Counted from the first letter of the stretch, positions 28,001-36,152 are shown. The stretch: DNA of 60,000 bases from Symbiodinium natans (GCA_905221605.1 CAJNDS010001191.1:1-60000), one strand, 5' to 3'. Made by a program: numbers and translations. The notes: generated from the letters alone by a model not told the origin.

Positions 28001-30036
28001 TGCCTATTCCTAAAAACCCCAGGACAGGCAGTTTGGGCGGTGACAGTGTGCTCATGCTCCAGGCGATGGAGCCATAGGGCGACTGTTTGTCTGTAGGAAC
28101 CCAGACAACTAATCAACGCCCGATTCCAGGAGTACCAAGCTCTCAAAGCAATGCTATCCAAAAATTGCCCTTCAAATGAGACGGCTTTGCCGAGATTGGA
28201 ACTTCTACTCTTTAGACAAGACTTTGTACAATGTACAACCCCTGAACATGGTGTTGAAACCTTGCGTCGGCATCGGACCTGAATGTGATCACTGCAAGTC
28301 GAAGCATTGTCCATGAGCTCGAATGCAGGTTCAGATTCAGATCGCATGCCGGAAAAGCTTTCAACAGCAGGTTCAGAGGAGCGAAGAAGATGACGATCAC
28401 CCCGAGTCAGCCTCTCCTCCTCGATTCTGGGATCACAAGAGAAGAAAAGATCCATTCCAGGGAGTTGCATATCACTCTCAATGCAGCACGCCAGAATGTT
28501 AGCATACAAGGGGGAGACATAGTCCGGCTCGTCCATGACGCTGTGCCAGGCAGATCTCACCTCCTCTTCGCAACCACCTAAGGTGTGCGGAATACGCCTG
28601 CGAGGTCCCGTGAGGCTCGTTCGCAGGCTTAGCCAGGGCCCAAAGGTGGCGCTGTCTTGACCGGTGGCGCTGTCTTGGCCATCTTTGGTGGAACTTCGTC
28701 CACATGCTCCTGCTCCGTGTCCTTTTGTTTCCGTCGTGGCGATCTGGAAACATCTCTGGCTACTCCTTCCAGCGCCGTATCCTTCGCCGTGTTGAGGGCC
28801 TGCAAGATGCCAAGATTCGTCCTTTCGATCTCTTGCATCTGGGATGCACGTTGCTCTTTCCGCACATCCGAGGCAGCATCTGTAGCAGCGGCAGCATCGA
28901 CCTCCTCTTCCACATCGACCACTTCGTCTTTCGTATTGCCAGCTCCTGCCGTCCGAGATAGCAATGCTGAGGCATCCTGAAGTTTGGTCTCCCATGAGGA
29001 CTCGGCTTCTTCGAGCTGCGAGATCACTTTCTGCCGTTCTTCCAGTTGCTTCTGAAACAGCGTCGCGAGGTTGGCCACATACTGTGCCCACGCCGAATCG
29101 TAGGCCTGCCGATCGGCTCTGGCCTTCTCCAGAGCACTCTTTGCCTCCGTCTGTTGCGACACCAACCGGTGCAGGGTCTTCCCCTGAACTCGATGGTTCT
29201 CCTCCCGATAATGGCTGATCATCGTCGCCAGCTCTATCGGTGTCTCTTCCGAATGCTCCATATGGGCAACCAGTGCTGCCAGCAGCTTTTTGTCTCCTTC
29301 GGGTGCCTGTTGGCTCGGCCCAGTTCCTGGGGCCTTCGGCAGTACAACAGTCGTGGATGTCGGCGGAGGCGGCAAAGCTGCAATATCCGGTGCCAGCGTA
29401 GTTGCCTTCCCTTTCTGCTGAGAGCCTTTGCCCTCGCCTTTGGGCTTGCCTTTGGCTCCACCATCCGGTGGCTTCCTCCTCCGCGGCGAGACCCTCCTCC
29501 GTGGAGATTGCGACCACCTGTCTGCTTCTCGCTGCCAGGGGGCCTTCTCCTGCTTCTGCTGTCTGTCCGATCCACCATACGATTGCCAAGGAGACCCGCA
29601 ATCTCCGCAGTACCATGCGTTGGCCTTGTTCTTTCTGCCACATTCGCGCTGCCACGGTTGATTCATCTCGCCTTCTCTCAGCCTTTGAACCAGCCAAGGA
29701 AGCGTCGATCTCGAGTGGTGGTGTTGCAACTGTCTTTGCGCCAGTTGCACTCTCTGATCCGAGGGCGAAATCAGACCAGAAATCGCACACCGCAGAGTTG
29801 TTCGAGCTCTTGTTCTCGATCTTCTGGCCCTTCTGTGAGAAGAGGATTCCCTTCTCTTCGAAATTGATGAGGTAGTCGCCGTTGTACCACCCACCAAAAA
29901 TCACCAGCCAGAAAAAGGTGATAAAGCCACAGGATAACGTGAAAAAACGTCCAGCGACGATTCCACCGCACATGCACTGACACCACCAGAGTGAAAGTGA
30001 AGAGCGGGTCGAGGAAAGCTTGGATGCCAGCAACAC
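21901..30036 (-). CDS. LINE giant ORF: repeated unknown modules, RNase H, endonuclease N-half
   Basis: 2711 codons open, but from 30036 to about 28600 the coding frame is more likely the one at 28629-29897. From about 27900 the product is a very long unknown region (about 1500 residues) with several copies of a hydrophobic VDLR-type block: VPVDLRALQLGFH near 27500, VLADFRPVFGPG near 26940, VWVDLRPSGVLSF near 26310, VVVDARSVGVQL near 25050, VPIDCRSIGKGI near 23760; two of them are followed at similar distance by HVFLNGR / HVFVNGV. Near 23095 a cellular-type RNase H begins (FHVFTDGSSKAGKGGWGAVL; then NNAAEAQGL, LHGDSKIAIG, HWVKGHAGCVWNEIADRVAD), with D, E, D and the His/Asp end all present. Near 22420 the AP endonuclease starts (LSANVCTL ... 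VMAFQETRC). The last about 50 residues are out of frame. Confidence 0.75.
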   Translation of the reverse strand: MLLASKLSSTRSSLSLWWCQCMCGGIVAGRFFTLSCGFITFFWLVIFGGWYNGDYLINFEEKGILFSQKGQKIENKSSNNSAVCDFWSDFALGSESATGAKTVATPPLEIDASLAGSKAERRRDESTVAARMWQKEQGQRMVLRRLRVSLAIVWWIGQTAEAGEGPLAARSRQVVAISTEEGLAAEEEATGWWSQRQAQRRGQRLSAEREGNYAGTGYCSFAASADIHDCCTAEGPRNWAEPTGTRRRQKAAGSTGCPYGAFGRDTDRAGDDDQPLSGGEPSSSGEDPAPVGVATDGGKECSGEGQSRSAGLRFGVGTVCGQPRDAVSEATGRTAESDLAARRSRVLMGDQTSGCLSIAISDGRSWQYERRSGRCGRGGRCCRCYRCCLGCAERATCIPDARDRKDESWHLAGPQHGEGYGAGRSSQRCFQIATTETKGHGAGACGRSSTKDGQDSATGQDSATFGPWLSLRTSLTGPRRRIPHTLGGCEEEVRSAWHSVMDEPDYVSPLYANILACCIESDMQLPGMDLFFSCDPRIEEERLTRGDRHLLRSSEPAVESFSGMRSESEPAFELMDNASTCSDHIQVRCRRKVSTPCSGVVHCTKSCLKSRSSNLGKAVSFEGQFLDSIALRAWYSWNRALISCLGSYRQTVALWLHRLEHEHTVTAQTACPGVFRNRHPDPAPCLSLSNKGLSSYPDQTHCRGPVNCPLSQDTTMGTHSVGTGGSSSSSSYEHVTTIAGMGNVNDNLVLLTPFALARSDKFMGKHAAQERFTLFDVVDHMRILDAHPEWTVQDYAVEAARRTRDQPVAAIYMLKYPFEGLPPIQFVIRSVNVPVGWVNVPVDLRALQLGFHTLSLPVDASSYEAALRLSMSCVTIPPLFAPAVARGNLRIDPADRTQLDPFQTHALQPSFAMIARGIGNRNNFLLEQPEQSTSSSSVESTTPFFSSVDYEPPEGDMVVAYHSPGHRPWMQSHPNTITPNDMAQAASAHLGQIAGVSRWRTSLLPLQPHIAAVDLHCLALPIDEEGHSMITVLADFRPVFGPGLLSFVAIPVEVHSASMQENIVNATVDQLFQLALAEPPVEFFVTKAGNGGLVVPAHEGQHAVMDSFDVAGHFPGLLTMTRFFGASDWALAASRTMRTTSSTTTTPFEVEDPLRERLRLVPRNPLRVWLGIQGTGLFQQDFEGDPSMAEILASMWTRVLQQHAVSDSLIVRVAHVHPPATVAARELLISMELSSNRDTAGVWVDLRPSGVLSFQQVPIFADASCITDLPRQYKHVFLNGRKWEDACSVYGGAYIAFSITSHAPDVRSVDFFYGRIRGLEALAIPFFVPADLPQQTEADAEHLRSDALTVWENTLDHRLRNMGFVGDVRGVVIAGECFTVLAPSGRPTSMPDVAAWVSQWIVPAFGPVQLYQTQGQVGSRQVYIASGSSLDPHEMYFRVEVTDQSVIVFKLPHSVLPDTLRRLAPVDDAWSRPVPGRAWYAPFFPPADLCSMVTVGEGQPAAASAPTEGSEPVARQEVVPVCTRRWGNFRVRRVRFLIEHTVAVHERSAALQWLEAHTVEAPATSEVQPTTTSTTNMLVAPGVPVLHLVMERHCATVSLQQTDQAYLTAKLTELILHHLAHNRAYRQGNIRMAMAHPGVLNGQREIVLIWHPLEFHLYVVVDARSVGVQLRCVETDSDRGPSDLVEEDLLSRGAHVFVNGVPAALMSGPLQDGDYVSVEWSVPNIPALPRSAVFRSWPNLGLLAVDIILPDLSPVLRNQLPALGTVAQAIEDALDARATMLGYRLAVAKQAIVYSRVRGEIMICVEGRLPATHNQVCTALRLVPEWNVATDVLDTRSMANDASMFMARDPFEARQTWHLIPVPFLLQTYLLWQGEADTFARFRELPAPSHLSVGSATPEHGQVHAFRRLSLQDGTSMVQISSTRKSRVQPCQEIERTASPARAALCWQEVKDIVQQPEGDLGPQDVLRAGPFAGCKAHHWHSRTAFDVALLPEDLALITDRFFLATASVTPETALGEDHLRYTVFDASLQTRIRNYRGHQRVEWLLADLIRSTHRPIRSIQRLDEPVFGYPTPQFVLTFLDAPAHHLAVPIDCRSIGKGICTINVAPESRWFAIGESLSRIDPSYDRCEGVGEAFVDAMDRGRLILRSARQTLRNPLDQHLADLQHMFMLVRPPTPPVPSTPPSKEEQEPAANASSIGEQENQTSFVEANENRQEEVQARSELPAPAATFASIPTPGGRRKVPLVRCQKSSPLSLAEACPPPFEGVAGIRACLQALSIPWRNFWGKPEDIVPAVLLKNVTKVQAHGPPITAFHVFTDGSSKAGKGGWGAVLCAQHDHQGEMPFSLVGVAGGSTGLLFAHSCDADHTNNAAEAQGLLMATLFALSTGPVPLHLHGDSKIAIGEAAGWSAPVEPAEGPASQVHKALRYVTQVLQEMGKPLAHHWVKGHAGCVWNEIADRVADAGRTGKIRTALAPCVYAIVRHKLLPWAWMTHNHATLPSLDDMARGQYEKPDKPSPDDLAVILKDVECTDKVSSQPCQLKFLSANVCTLVGKIAAFKQQGSELGIHVMAFQETRCKGGHVPGKWITFQAGANKGFDGVALWFNSGIAWGPKTGSVPLCPEHLFVLVQEPTLLAVACQHPSCKAMFVSFRGPHSLCSPHQIKQWWLTSELLLTPSLISGLVFCWEMPTPKSSIPGLRLLGIWGWASRILLETY
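28629..29897 (-). CDS. LINE ORF1-like protein with RanBP2-like zinc motif and coiled coil
   Basis: 422 codons. After a basic lead, residues about 75-105 carry NKANAWYCGDCGSPW preceded by WQREC, a W-x-x-x-C ... N ... C-x2-C arrangement like a RanBP2-type zinc finger with one Cys of the first pair not evident. A basic Ser/Arg/Lys/Gly-rich stretch follows, then a long heptad-rich helix (EARADRQAYD-type residues through KQLEERQKVISQLEEAESSW), an acidic run and a basic tail with SRSPRRKQK. Zinc motif, basic region and coiled coil are typical of LINE ORF1 RNA-binding proteins. It ends PPLGPG at a stop, just before the giant ORF's likely true start region. Confidence 0.65.
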   Translation of the reverse strand: MVGGTTATTSSISKRRESSSHRRARRSRTRARTTLRCAISGLISPSDQRVQLAQRQLQHHHSRSTLPWLVQRLREGEMNQPWQRECGRKNKANAWYCGDCGSPWQSYGGSDRQQKQEKAPWQREADRWSQSPRRRVSPRRRKPPDGGAKGKPKGEGKGSQQKGKATTLAPDIAALPPPPTSTTVVLPKAPGTGPSQQAPEGDKKLLAALVAHMEHSEETPIELATMISHYREENHRVQGKTLHRLVSQQTEAKSALEKARADRQAYDSAWAQYVANLATLFQKQLEERQKVISQLEEAESSWETKLQDASALLSRTAGAGNTKDEVVDVEEEVDAAAATDAASDVRKEQRASQMQEIERTNLGILQALNTAKDTALEGVARDVSRSPRRKQKDTEQEHVDEVPPKMAKTAPPVKTAPPLGPG

Positions 30037-30288
30037 CAGGGCGAACCAGATCAGTGGAGGGCAGAGCCAAGCCAGGTATTGGGCTCAACGATGGAAATAA
30101 CCAACGGAGCAGTGAAGTCGTGGGCAATAATATTGCCACACCAGGGTTTTGCAACAAGGCCAGGGACCACGGGGGGAAACTACCTGAACCTTGAAAGAAA
30201 ACGCCTTTAGGGTTTAGGGTTTAGGGTTTAGGGTTTAGGGTTTAGGGTTTAGGGTTTAGGGTTTAGGGTTAGGGTTTAGGGTTTAGGG

Positions 30289-30393
30289 TTGGGATGTTCC
30301 TCCTTATGCTAACAGTCCTTAATCGGGATTATAATAGGGGGTACTAATTAGAGTCCCTATCAAGGACTGTTAGTATAAGGGGGAACATCCCAA
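30289..30393. mobile_element. 105-bp hairpin element (MITE-like) inside a TTTAGGG array
   Basis: Terminal inverted repeats of 32 bp: left begins TTGGGATGTTCCTCCTTATG, right ends ATAAGGGGGAACATCCCAA. Arms match at 30 of 32 positions; the loop is about 41 bp and AT-rich. TTTAGGG units abut both ends, so the element split an existing array. It has no coding capacity. Confidence 0.8.
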
Positions 30394-30707
30394 GTTTAGG
30401 GTTTAGGGTTTAGGGTTTAGGGTTTAGGGTTTAGGGTTAGACACCTTGAATCCTTAACGCCCTTAACAAACCCCTAAACCCCCAAGCCCCTATGTTGGGG
30501 TTTAAGGTTTTGGGGTTTAGTAAACTTAAACCTCGAAACCCTAAACCCTGAACCCCATTTGACGGTCTCACTGAGTGCTCAGCGGGGACAAGTAGGTTTA
30601 TGGCTTAGGGGTTTAGGGGTTTAGGGGTTTAGGGGTTTAGGGTTTAGGGTTTGGGGTTTGGGGTTTAGGGTTTAGGGTTTAGGGTTTAGGGCCAACCGCT
30701 GTTGCAG

Positions 30708-30764
30708 TCAATGGCTTCATTGGCCACGACGGCACAGTCGGCCTGCTGAATTCTATAGGCACGG
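30708..30764 (+). CDS. Candidate exon
   Basis: Preceded by CCGCTGTTGCAG, followed by a GC donor (GGCACGG|GCCTAA). After two bases it reads NGFIGHDGTVGLLNSIGT. Strongly protein-like; flanked by a TTTAGGG array on the left and CCCTAAA on the right. Confidence 0.5.
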
Positions 30765-31088
30765 GCCTAATTCCTAAACCCTAAACCCTAAACCCTAAAC
30801 CCTAAACCCTAAACCCTAAAGTCTTCGGGGATAATATGGCCCGCCCTACTTTAGGGGGACAAGAAAGGAAACCACTAAGAGAAGTCAGACTTAGGGTCCA
30901 GGCTAGGGATCACACAGACTTGGCACTGCAAAAAGGAGTGTAAAACAGGGTGAATCTCACAAGGGTTTAGGGTTTAGGGTTTAGGGTTTAGGGTTTAGGG
31001 TTTAGGGTTTGGGGTTTAGGGTTTAGGGTTTAGGGTTTAGGGGTTTAGTAAACGTGAGAAGCTCACGGGTGCGTAAGGTAGGGGGCAG

Positions 31089-31140
31089 GCCCATGAAGCT
31101 TACGGCATCTTGCGGAATCTTGCGGAGCCGAAGCCAGGAA
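31089..31140 (+). CDS. Candidate exon
   Basis: Preceded by GGTAGGGGGCAG, followed by a GC donor (AGGAA|GCAACCC). Reads AHEAYGILRNLAEPKPG in phase 0. Phase link with the 30708 block is not clean, so an intervening exon in 30820-30960 is possible. Confidence 0.45.
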
Positions 31141-31936
31141 GCAACCCTAAACCCTAAACCCTAAGCCCTAAACCCTAAACCCTAAACCCCAAACCCTAAA
31201 CCCTAAACCCTCAACACCCTGGCAAGAGGAAATGGGTCCCTTGCTTCAGCGACAAGAAACGGAGGCCGGAGCGTGCGCATGTTGACTACGCTGTTCCCTC
31301 AATTAAATGATCCCTTTTTGGGGTACCCCAAACAAGAGGGGCCGCCTTACAACAGGGACCCCAAAAAGGACCATAATCTAGAGCTCTAGATGCCTTCGGG
31401 GGAGAAAAGTAAATTCGTTCCCCTTGTATTCATTTTGATTTAGGGCCCCTGTTAAAGCACGAAACCCTAAACCCTACACCCCTACATCCCGAACCCTCGA
31501 AAGAAACGTCAGCGTCTTAAAAGCCGACCCCTCCCCCCCCCCTCTACAAATACATCGCACGCCTAGCTGTTGGCCAGCGCCGGCTTATGCGCACAGCGCA
31601 GTCATGATCGCAGCCCGCTTTCTGCCGCAACGCTGGTCTTGTACCTAGACCCTAAACCCGAACCCTAAACCCTAAACCCTAAACCCTAAACCCTAAACCC
31701 TAAACCCTAAACCCTAAACCCTAAACCCTAAACCCTAAACCCCGATTCGCCCATTCTCGCACTCGGTACAAGTCGAGTGTCTGTGCCTAGCGCCGCCCTT
31801 AAACCTATGAAATTCTGACAAAGTAGCTCGTTGCCCCTGAGCCTGGTACGTTTGGGTATGCCTTGCCAGGCATTTCAGCAAAATCAGGCACACACACAAG
31901 AATAGCTATTGTAGAAAAGCCCGCAACAGAATTCAG

Positions 31937-32026
31937 ACGAGGCGTTGGCCCGGTTCCTGTACAAGTTCGTGCAGCGCAAGAGCCAAAAGCTTCTTGGGGG
32001 CAGTTCTCCCAACTCACCAGGGAGGG
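31937..32026 (+). CDS. Candidate exon
   Basis: Preceded by CAACAGAATTCAG, followed by GGAGGG|GTTGAG. After two bases it reads EALARFLYKFVQRKSQKLLG then GSSPNSPGR. An overlapping plus frame with a Met at 31863 is also open. Confidence 0.45.
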
Positions 32027-32479
32027 GTTGAGGGTTTGGGGTTCAACCTTAAACCCCAAGGGTTCAGGGTTTAGGGTTTGGGGTTTGGGGTTTAGGGTTT
32101 AGGGTTTAGGGACCCCCCAACCACAAACCCGAAACCCTCACTTGAAGGTCTCACGTGTCCCCCTAATCAACGGGTTGACTTTCCCGAGTCCCTGTAGGGT
32201 TTATGGCGACTCCCGCTCAGTCACAAACCCACACTTAAGCCAAGAGGGTGGCCCACCATAGAGTTTAAAAGCCAGGTTTTAGCGTAATTAGGGTTTAGGA
32301 ACGTTTGGGTTTCCGAAATTCGGGGTACCTTATTGGCCAAGCCTTTAGATTGAGAAAATGGACATGGTCTGCTCTGACATTTTTCGATTGTAGGAAGAAG
32401 GTTTAGGAATAAGGTTGCAACGTTCATGAAGCCACATATGAGCTGCGGTTTTTGAGGCGCTCGAGTCAAGTTACTTCAC

Positions 32480-32740
32480 AGCGGACATTATGAATTTCCG
32501 CGGAAGGGCCGACGAGGTAAACAAGATTGCACGGAAGGTCGCGGAAGGTCGCGGAAGGTCCGCGGAAGGCGTGGCGTTGGCGGAGGCTCGCGGAAGGTCG
32601 GCGTGCTTGAAACTGTGATATACTGGATGCCCACATGCCGGCAACCATAAGAATCGCGCCCCTTCGCTTTTCCAAGCTGTTTCGGAGAGCGGATCTCCAC
32701 GGAAGGCCCACGGAAGGTTCGCGGAAGCTCCGCGGAGCCC
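32480..32740. repeat. GCGGAAGGTC short-unit repeats
   Basis: At least ten copies of a CGCGGAAGGTC-like unit, some adjacent and some dispersed, with related CACGGAAGGCC units on the right. Minus-strand frames across it (e.g. DLPRPSATFR) follow from the repeat and are not taken as genes. Confidence 0.7.
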
Positions 32741-32901
32741 AGAGCCCGTTTCTATGCTTCCCAACCCCGTCGTTAAACCCTAGACCCTAAACCCTCCATA
32801 TACGCCCACTACCCCTGCACCATTAAACCCTCAACCCCACCCCCGAGGCCTTTGATGACACAAGAAGACAGCGGTCTGTCTACCCCCACGATATACCTAC
32901 T

Positions 32902-33013
32902 AATATGGGGATCGGGAAAAGTCAGCAACAGTCTTCCCTTTTGGTCCCTGTTTTTAAATATGCAATAGTAACCCCCGAGACCCTGTTCTAATCATGCAGG
33001 CCCCTATATTATC
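32902..33013. repeat. Dispersed repeat family R2, copy 3
   Basis: Carries GGGGATCGGGA, GTCTTCCCTTTTGGTCCCT, CCCGAGACCCTGTTCTAATC and GCAGGCCCCTATAT blocks in the same order as the copies at 14611-14696 and 15604-15712. Confidence 0.55.
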
Positions 33014-33365
33014 TCCCTTGGGTCTCGTGCTTGAGGGCTGCAGCTGCGCAGTCCTGGTTGCAAAAGAAAAGATTCTAGGGTTTAGGGTTTAGGGTTTAGG
33101 GTTTAGGGTTTAGGGTGTGTTACGTTCTGGGTTGCTCGCTAGGCTCCGGGGCCTCACCTTATTTTTTATAACCGGCCCCTCTGCCCGGGTCGCTCGCAAC
33201 ATCGCGTGGCGGTCAGCCCACCCCAAGCCACCCGGCATATCTATTTTAGGGTTTAGTTCCTATAGTCTTGTTTTGCTTTTTGCAGCGGGGGCATGCTGTG
33301 CCCCTGCGCACGCTGCCCCTAGGCTGTGAAAGGTCGGGGGGATAGCCCTTCATCATCAAAGGTCT

Positions 33366-34290
33366 CACAGATTGGTTTGGGTTACCGTAGGGGTACCGTT
33401 GCCCCTCGACCTGGCCAGCGTCCCGACGTGCTTCTTTGCGGGCGTTTGGCATCCCTTGTCTGCGATCCTTGTTTGCCAGCGCGGAAACCATCGACACAAA
33501 GCAGTTGGGGTTAGCGCTGCCCCTCGACCGGGCCAGCGTCCCGATACGACTCTCCGATGACCAAGAAAAGGTCGTGGGGGTGGCTGATTGGTTTGGGTTA
33601 CCGAAGAGCGCTGCCCCTCGACCGGGCCAGCATCCGATACGACTCTCCCTTGACCAAGACAAGGCTGTGAAAAGGTCGTGGGGGTGGATGATTGGTTTGG
33701 GTTACCGAAGGGGTAGCGCTGCCCCTCGACCGGGCCAGCGTCCCGATACGATCTCCCTTGACCAAGACAAGGCTGTGAAAATGTCGTGGGGTGGCTGATT
33801 GGTTTGGGTTACCGAAGGGGTAGCGCTGCCCCTCGACCGGGCCAGCGTCCCGATACGATCTCCCTTGACCAAGACAAGGCTGTGAAAATGTCGTGGGGTG
33901 GCTGATTGGTTTGGGTTACCGAAGGGGTAGCGCTGCCCCTCGACCGGGCCAGCGTCCCGATACGATCTCCCTTGACCAAGACAAGGCTGTGAAAATGTCG
34001 TGGGGTGGCTGATTGGTTTGGGTTACCGAAGGGGTAGCGCTGCCCCTCGACCGGGCCAGCGTCCCGATACGATCTCCCTTGACCAAGACAAGGCTGTGAA
34101 AATGTCGTGGGGTGGCTGATTGGTTTGGGTTACCGAAGGGGTAGCGCTGCCCCTCGACCGGGCCAGCGTCCCGATACGATCTCCCTTGACCAAGACAAGG
34201 CTGTGAAAATGTCGTGGGGTGGCTGATTGGTTTGGGTTACCCAAGGGGTAGCGATGCCCCTCGACCGGGCCAGCGTCCCGACACGACTCT
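33366..34290. repeat. 107-bp tandem minisatellite
   Basis: Unit of 107 bp, seen from the regular recurrence of CGATACGATCTCCCTTGACC at 33744, 33851, 33958, 34065 and 34172. The central five copies are nearly identical; the flanking ones (from about 33370 and after 34240) are diverged or shortened. Each has CTGCCCCTCGACCGGGCCAG and GATTGGTTTGGGTTACCGAA. Since 107 is not a multiple of three, a repeat-spanning protein is unlikely, although the minus strand repeatedly gives GNPNQSATP-like peptides. Confidence 0.92.
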
Positions 34291-34299
34291 CCCTCGTCA

Positions 34300-35400
34300 G
34301 AATTTGGGCTTTCGAAGCTTTTGGAGGCTGCCAAAGCTTTCAAAGCTCCTGGAAGCGTCCAGAGCCTCCCATGCTTCTGGAGGTTACCGAAGCCTTTGTG
34401 AGGGGGGCTTTGTTGTGAACACAAAAGAAATGTTTGCAAGTTTTGCCTTTGGGAGAGCCCAAAAGGTTCCTCAATGGCCTGGGAGCTTCTGCCAAAGAAG
34501 CACCAAAAAGGCTCAGAAATGAGTGAAGCCCAAAAAGGCTCAGGAATGGTCTGGGGGGAGCCCAAAAACGCGGAGAAATGGTCTGGCGGAAGCCCAAAAA
34601 CCTAAGATGGAGGAGCCCAAAAAGCCCAGAAATGGTTCGGGAGGAGCCCAGAAAAGGCTCAGGAATGGTCTGGGAGAAGGCCCAGAAGGAGCCCAAGGCT
34701 CAAAAATGGTCTGGGGAGCCAAAAAGGCTCGAAACGGTCGGGGAGAAGCAAGCTAAGAAATGGCTTGAAAAAGGCTCAGGGGGCGGTCTGAGCCCGGCAA
34801 CGGTCCTTGAGGGGGGCCCGGGTTGCACCAGCAATTTTTTGGTGGGGAACTGGGTTGCACGAGCAACGGTCCTTGAAAGGCGGTGGTCGTCAAAGAGGCT
34901 CAGGAATGAAGCCCAAGAAAGCTCAGAAATGGTCGGGAAGAGCAGAAAAAAAGCTCAGAAATGGTCTGGGAGAAGCCCAAAAGGCTGAGGAATGGTCTGG
35001 AGCTCAGAAATGCTCAGAAAGGGTCTGAGCCAAGCCCAAAAAAAGCTGGCAGAAGGCCAAAGAGGCTAAAAAATCAAAGCTCCGAACTGGTCTGGGAGAA
35101 AAGCTGGGAGAAGCCCAAAAAGGCTCAGAAATGGTCTGGGAAGCCCAAATTGCTCAGTTTTGGTCCGGAAAAAGGGAAAAACGGTCGGAAATGGTCCGGG
35201 AAAAGTAAGCCCCGCAAAGGGTCCGGGGCGGTCTGAGCCTGGCAATGGTCTTGAGGGGGGGGCCCCAGGTTGCACCAGCAAATCTGGTGGGGGGGCCGGG
35301 TTGCACGAGCAACGGTCCTTGGGGGGGGGTCAGGTTGCACCAGCAACGGTCCTTGGGGGGGGGCCAGGTTGCACCAGCAAAAGGTCTTGGGTTTAGGGTC
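34300..35400. repeat. Mosaic of two short repeat families
   Basis: From about 34500 to 35220 a 25-35 bp motif of the form AGCCCAAAAAGGCTCAGAAA followed by TGGTCTGGG recurs about fifteen times in the same orientation with variable spacing. From about 34790 to 35395 a second motif, GGGTTGCACGAGCAACGGTC followed by CTTG and a run of G, occurs six times. Both strands give open frames of repetitive peptides that are not taken as genes. Confidence 0.8.
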
Positions 35401-35454
35401 TTTACCTTTGACACTCAAAGGCTCGACCGCCTTGACGGCCAGTGTGGGCCTTAC

Positions 35455-35577
35455 CTTGCCTTGGAGCGTCCAGCAGCCCCAGCTTTACCTGGGCTGCACG
35501 TTCAGTGCTCTCAAGTCGCTCGCGAAGCTCGGACAGCTTCGGGCTCTCAAGTGTTGGTAGCGAGCCCTCAGCAAAGA
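35455..35577 (-). CDS. Candidate minus-strand exon, coiled-coil-like
   Basis: On the minus strand, AG from a CCCTAAAG unit is followed by FAEGSLPTLESPKLSELRER and LESTERAAQVKLGLLDAPRQ, then a consensus-like donor (CAAG|GTAAGG). The Leu/Glu/Arg spacing suggests a coiled coil. A plus-strand frame is open too, but is less protein-like. If real, a minus-strand gene lies here between plus-strand blocks. Confidence 0.4.
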
Positions 35578-35788
35578 CTTTAGGGTTTAGGGGTCATGGC
35601 TTCAAGAAGCCTCATTTCTCATCCCTTACTGGGCTCATACTCATGATGGGGACGCAGGCTCCAATTGAGCTTCGCCTCCTCACATTTCCTACCCAAACAG
35701 GATGGCCCGAATTATCCTCCAGAGCCTTAATTTGCACCCTGTAAACCTTAAACCCAAAACCGTAAACCCTAAACCCTGTTCCCTACAG

Positions 35789-35837
35789 CTGCAAGGAAAC
35801 TCTTGCCGCTGCAGCCCATGCTGGGCATGTCTTACAG
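35789..35837 (+). CDS. Candidate exon
   Basis: Preceded by GTTCCCTACAG; GC donor (CTTACAG|GCACGG). One frame reads KETLAAAAHAGHVLQ. A second frame is also open. Isolated from clear neighbours. Confidence 0.35.
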
Positions 35838-36069
35838 GCACGGGACGGCCTCAGTTCTAGACCCCGACACGCTAAACTCCCCGAAGCACTCACCTTTCTA
35901 GCAGTTTCCGCTGGTCCCTTAAACCCTATCACAATCTTTTTACCGGCGTGAAACCCCCATTAAGCCAACCCTAAACCCTATACCCTAGACCCTAAACCCT
36001 AAAGCCTAAACCCCAAACCCTAAACCCCTCTAAGCCCGCAGAGACCCTTTGCAAGCCCCAAACCTGCAG

Positions 36070-36152
36070 GACGCTTTTGCCGACTTTGCCAGCTGATGCA
36101 CTGGCCTCCACAGGACTTGCGATGGTCCTCTGGCTTCTTGCGGAGTCTTCGG
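36070..36152 (+). CDS. Candidate exon
   Basis: Preceded by CCCAAACCTGCAG; the donor is a heptamer variant (TTCGG|GTTTTAGGG). After one base it reads TLLPTLPADALASTGLAMVL then WLLAESS. Confidence 0.45.

Larger units (their letters stand above)
18544..30205 (-). mobile_element. APE-type LINE with upstream RNase H, inserted in telomere-like repeats
   Basis: A non-LTR retrotransposon read on the minus strand: ORF1-like protein, long unknown region, RNase H, AP endonuclease, RT, C-terminal zinc-finger region. Frameshifts near 28600, 22070 and 19930 break it. The 3' end (left) runs into GACTGACTGACTAAACCC, i.e. straight into CCCTAAA units, with no poly(A). The 5' end (right) starts within about 20 bp of a TTTAGGG array. 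Both flanks therefore have the same heptamer in the same orientation, as expected for insertion into the repeat. Confidence 0.8.
30206..33117. repeat. Telomere-like arrays and islands right of the LINE
   Basis: G-strand arrays at 30206-30288 and 30394-30440 (split by a hairpin element), 30605-30691, 30963-31049, 32060-32112 and 33075-33117; C-strand arrays at 30773-30819, 31143-31212 and 31647-31743; a mixed degenerate stretch at 30470-30556. Exon-like islands are listed separately. 31213-31646 holds a low-identity repeat (GGGGTACCCC ... GGACCATAATCTAGAG) with a weak relative at 56336-56392 and possibly a block near 31590-31645. In 32113-32460 nothing was recognised. 32480-32740 has many short GCGGAAGGTC repeats. 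Confidence 0.88.

Noticed and set aside
21901-30036. Whole 2711-codon frame as one protein from 30036
   Set aside because: From 30036 to about 28600 another frame carries the zinc motif and coiled coil, so the first about 470 codons are probably not translated in this frame.
33366-34290. CRISPR-like array
   Set aside because: The unit is a 107-bp tandem with no unique spacers, in a eukaryotic context.
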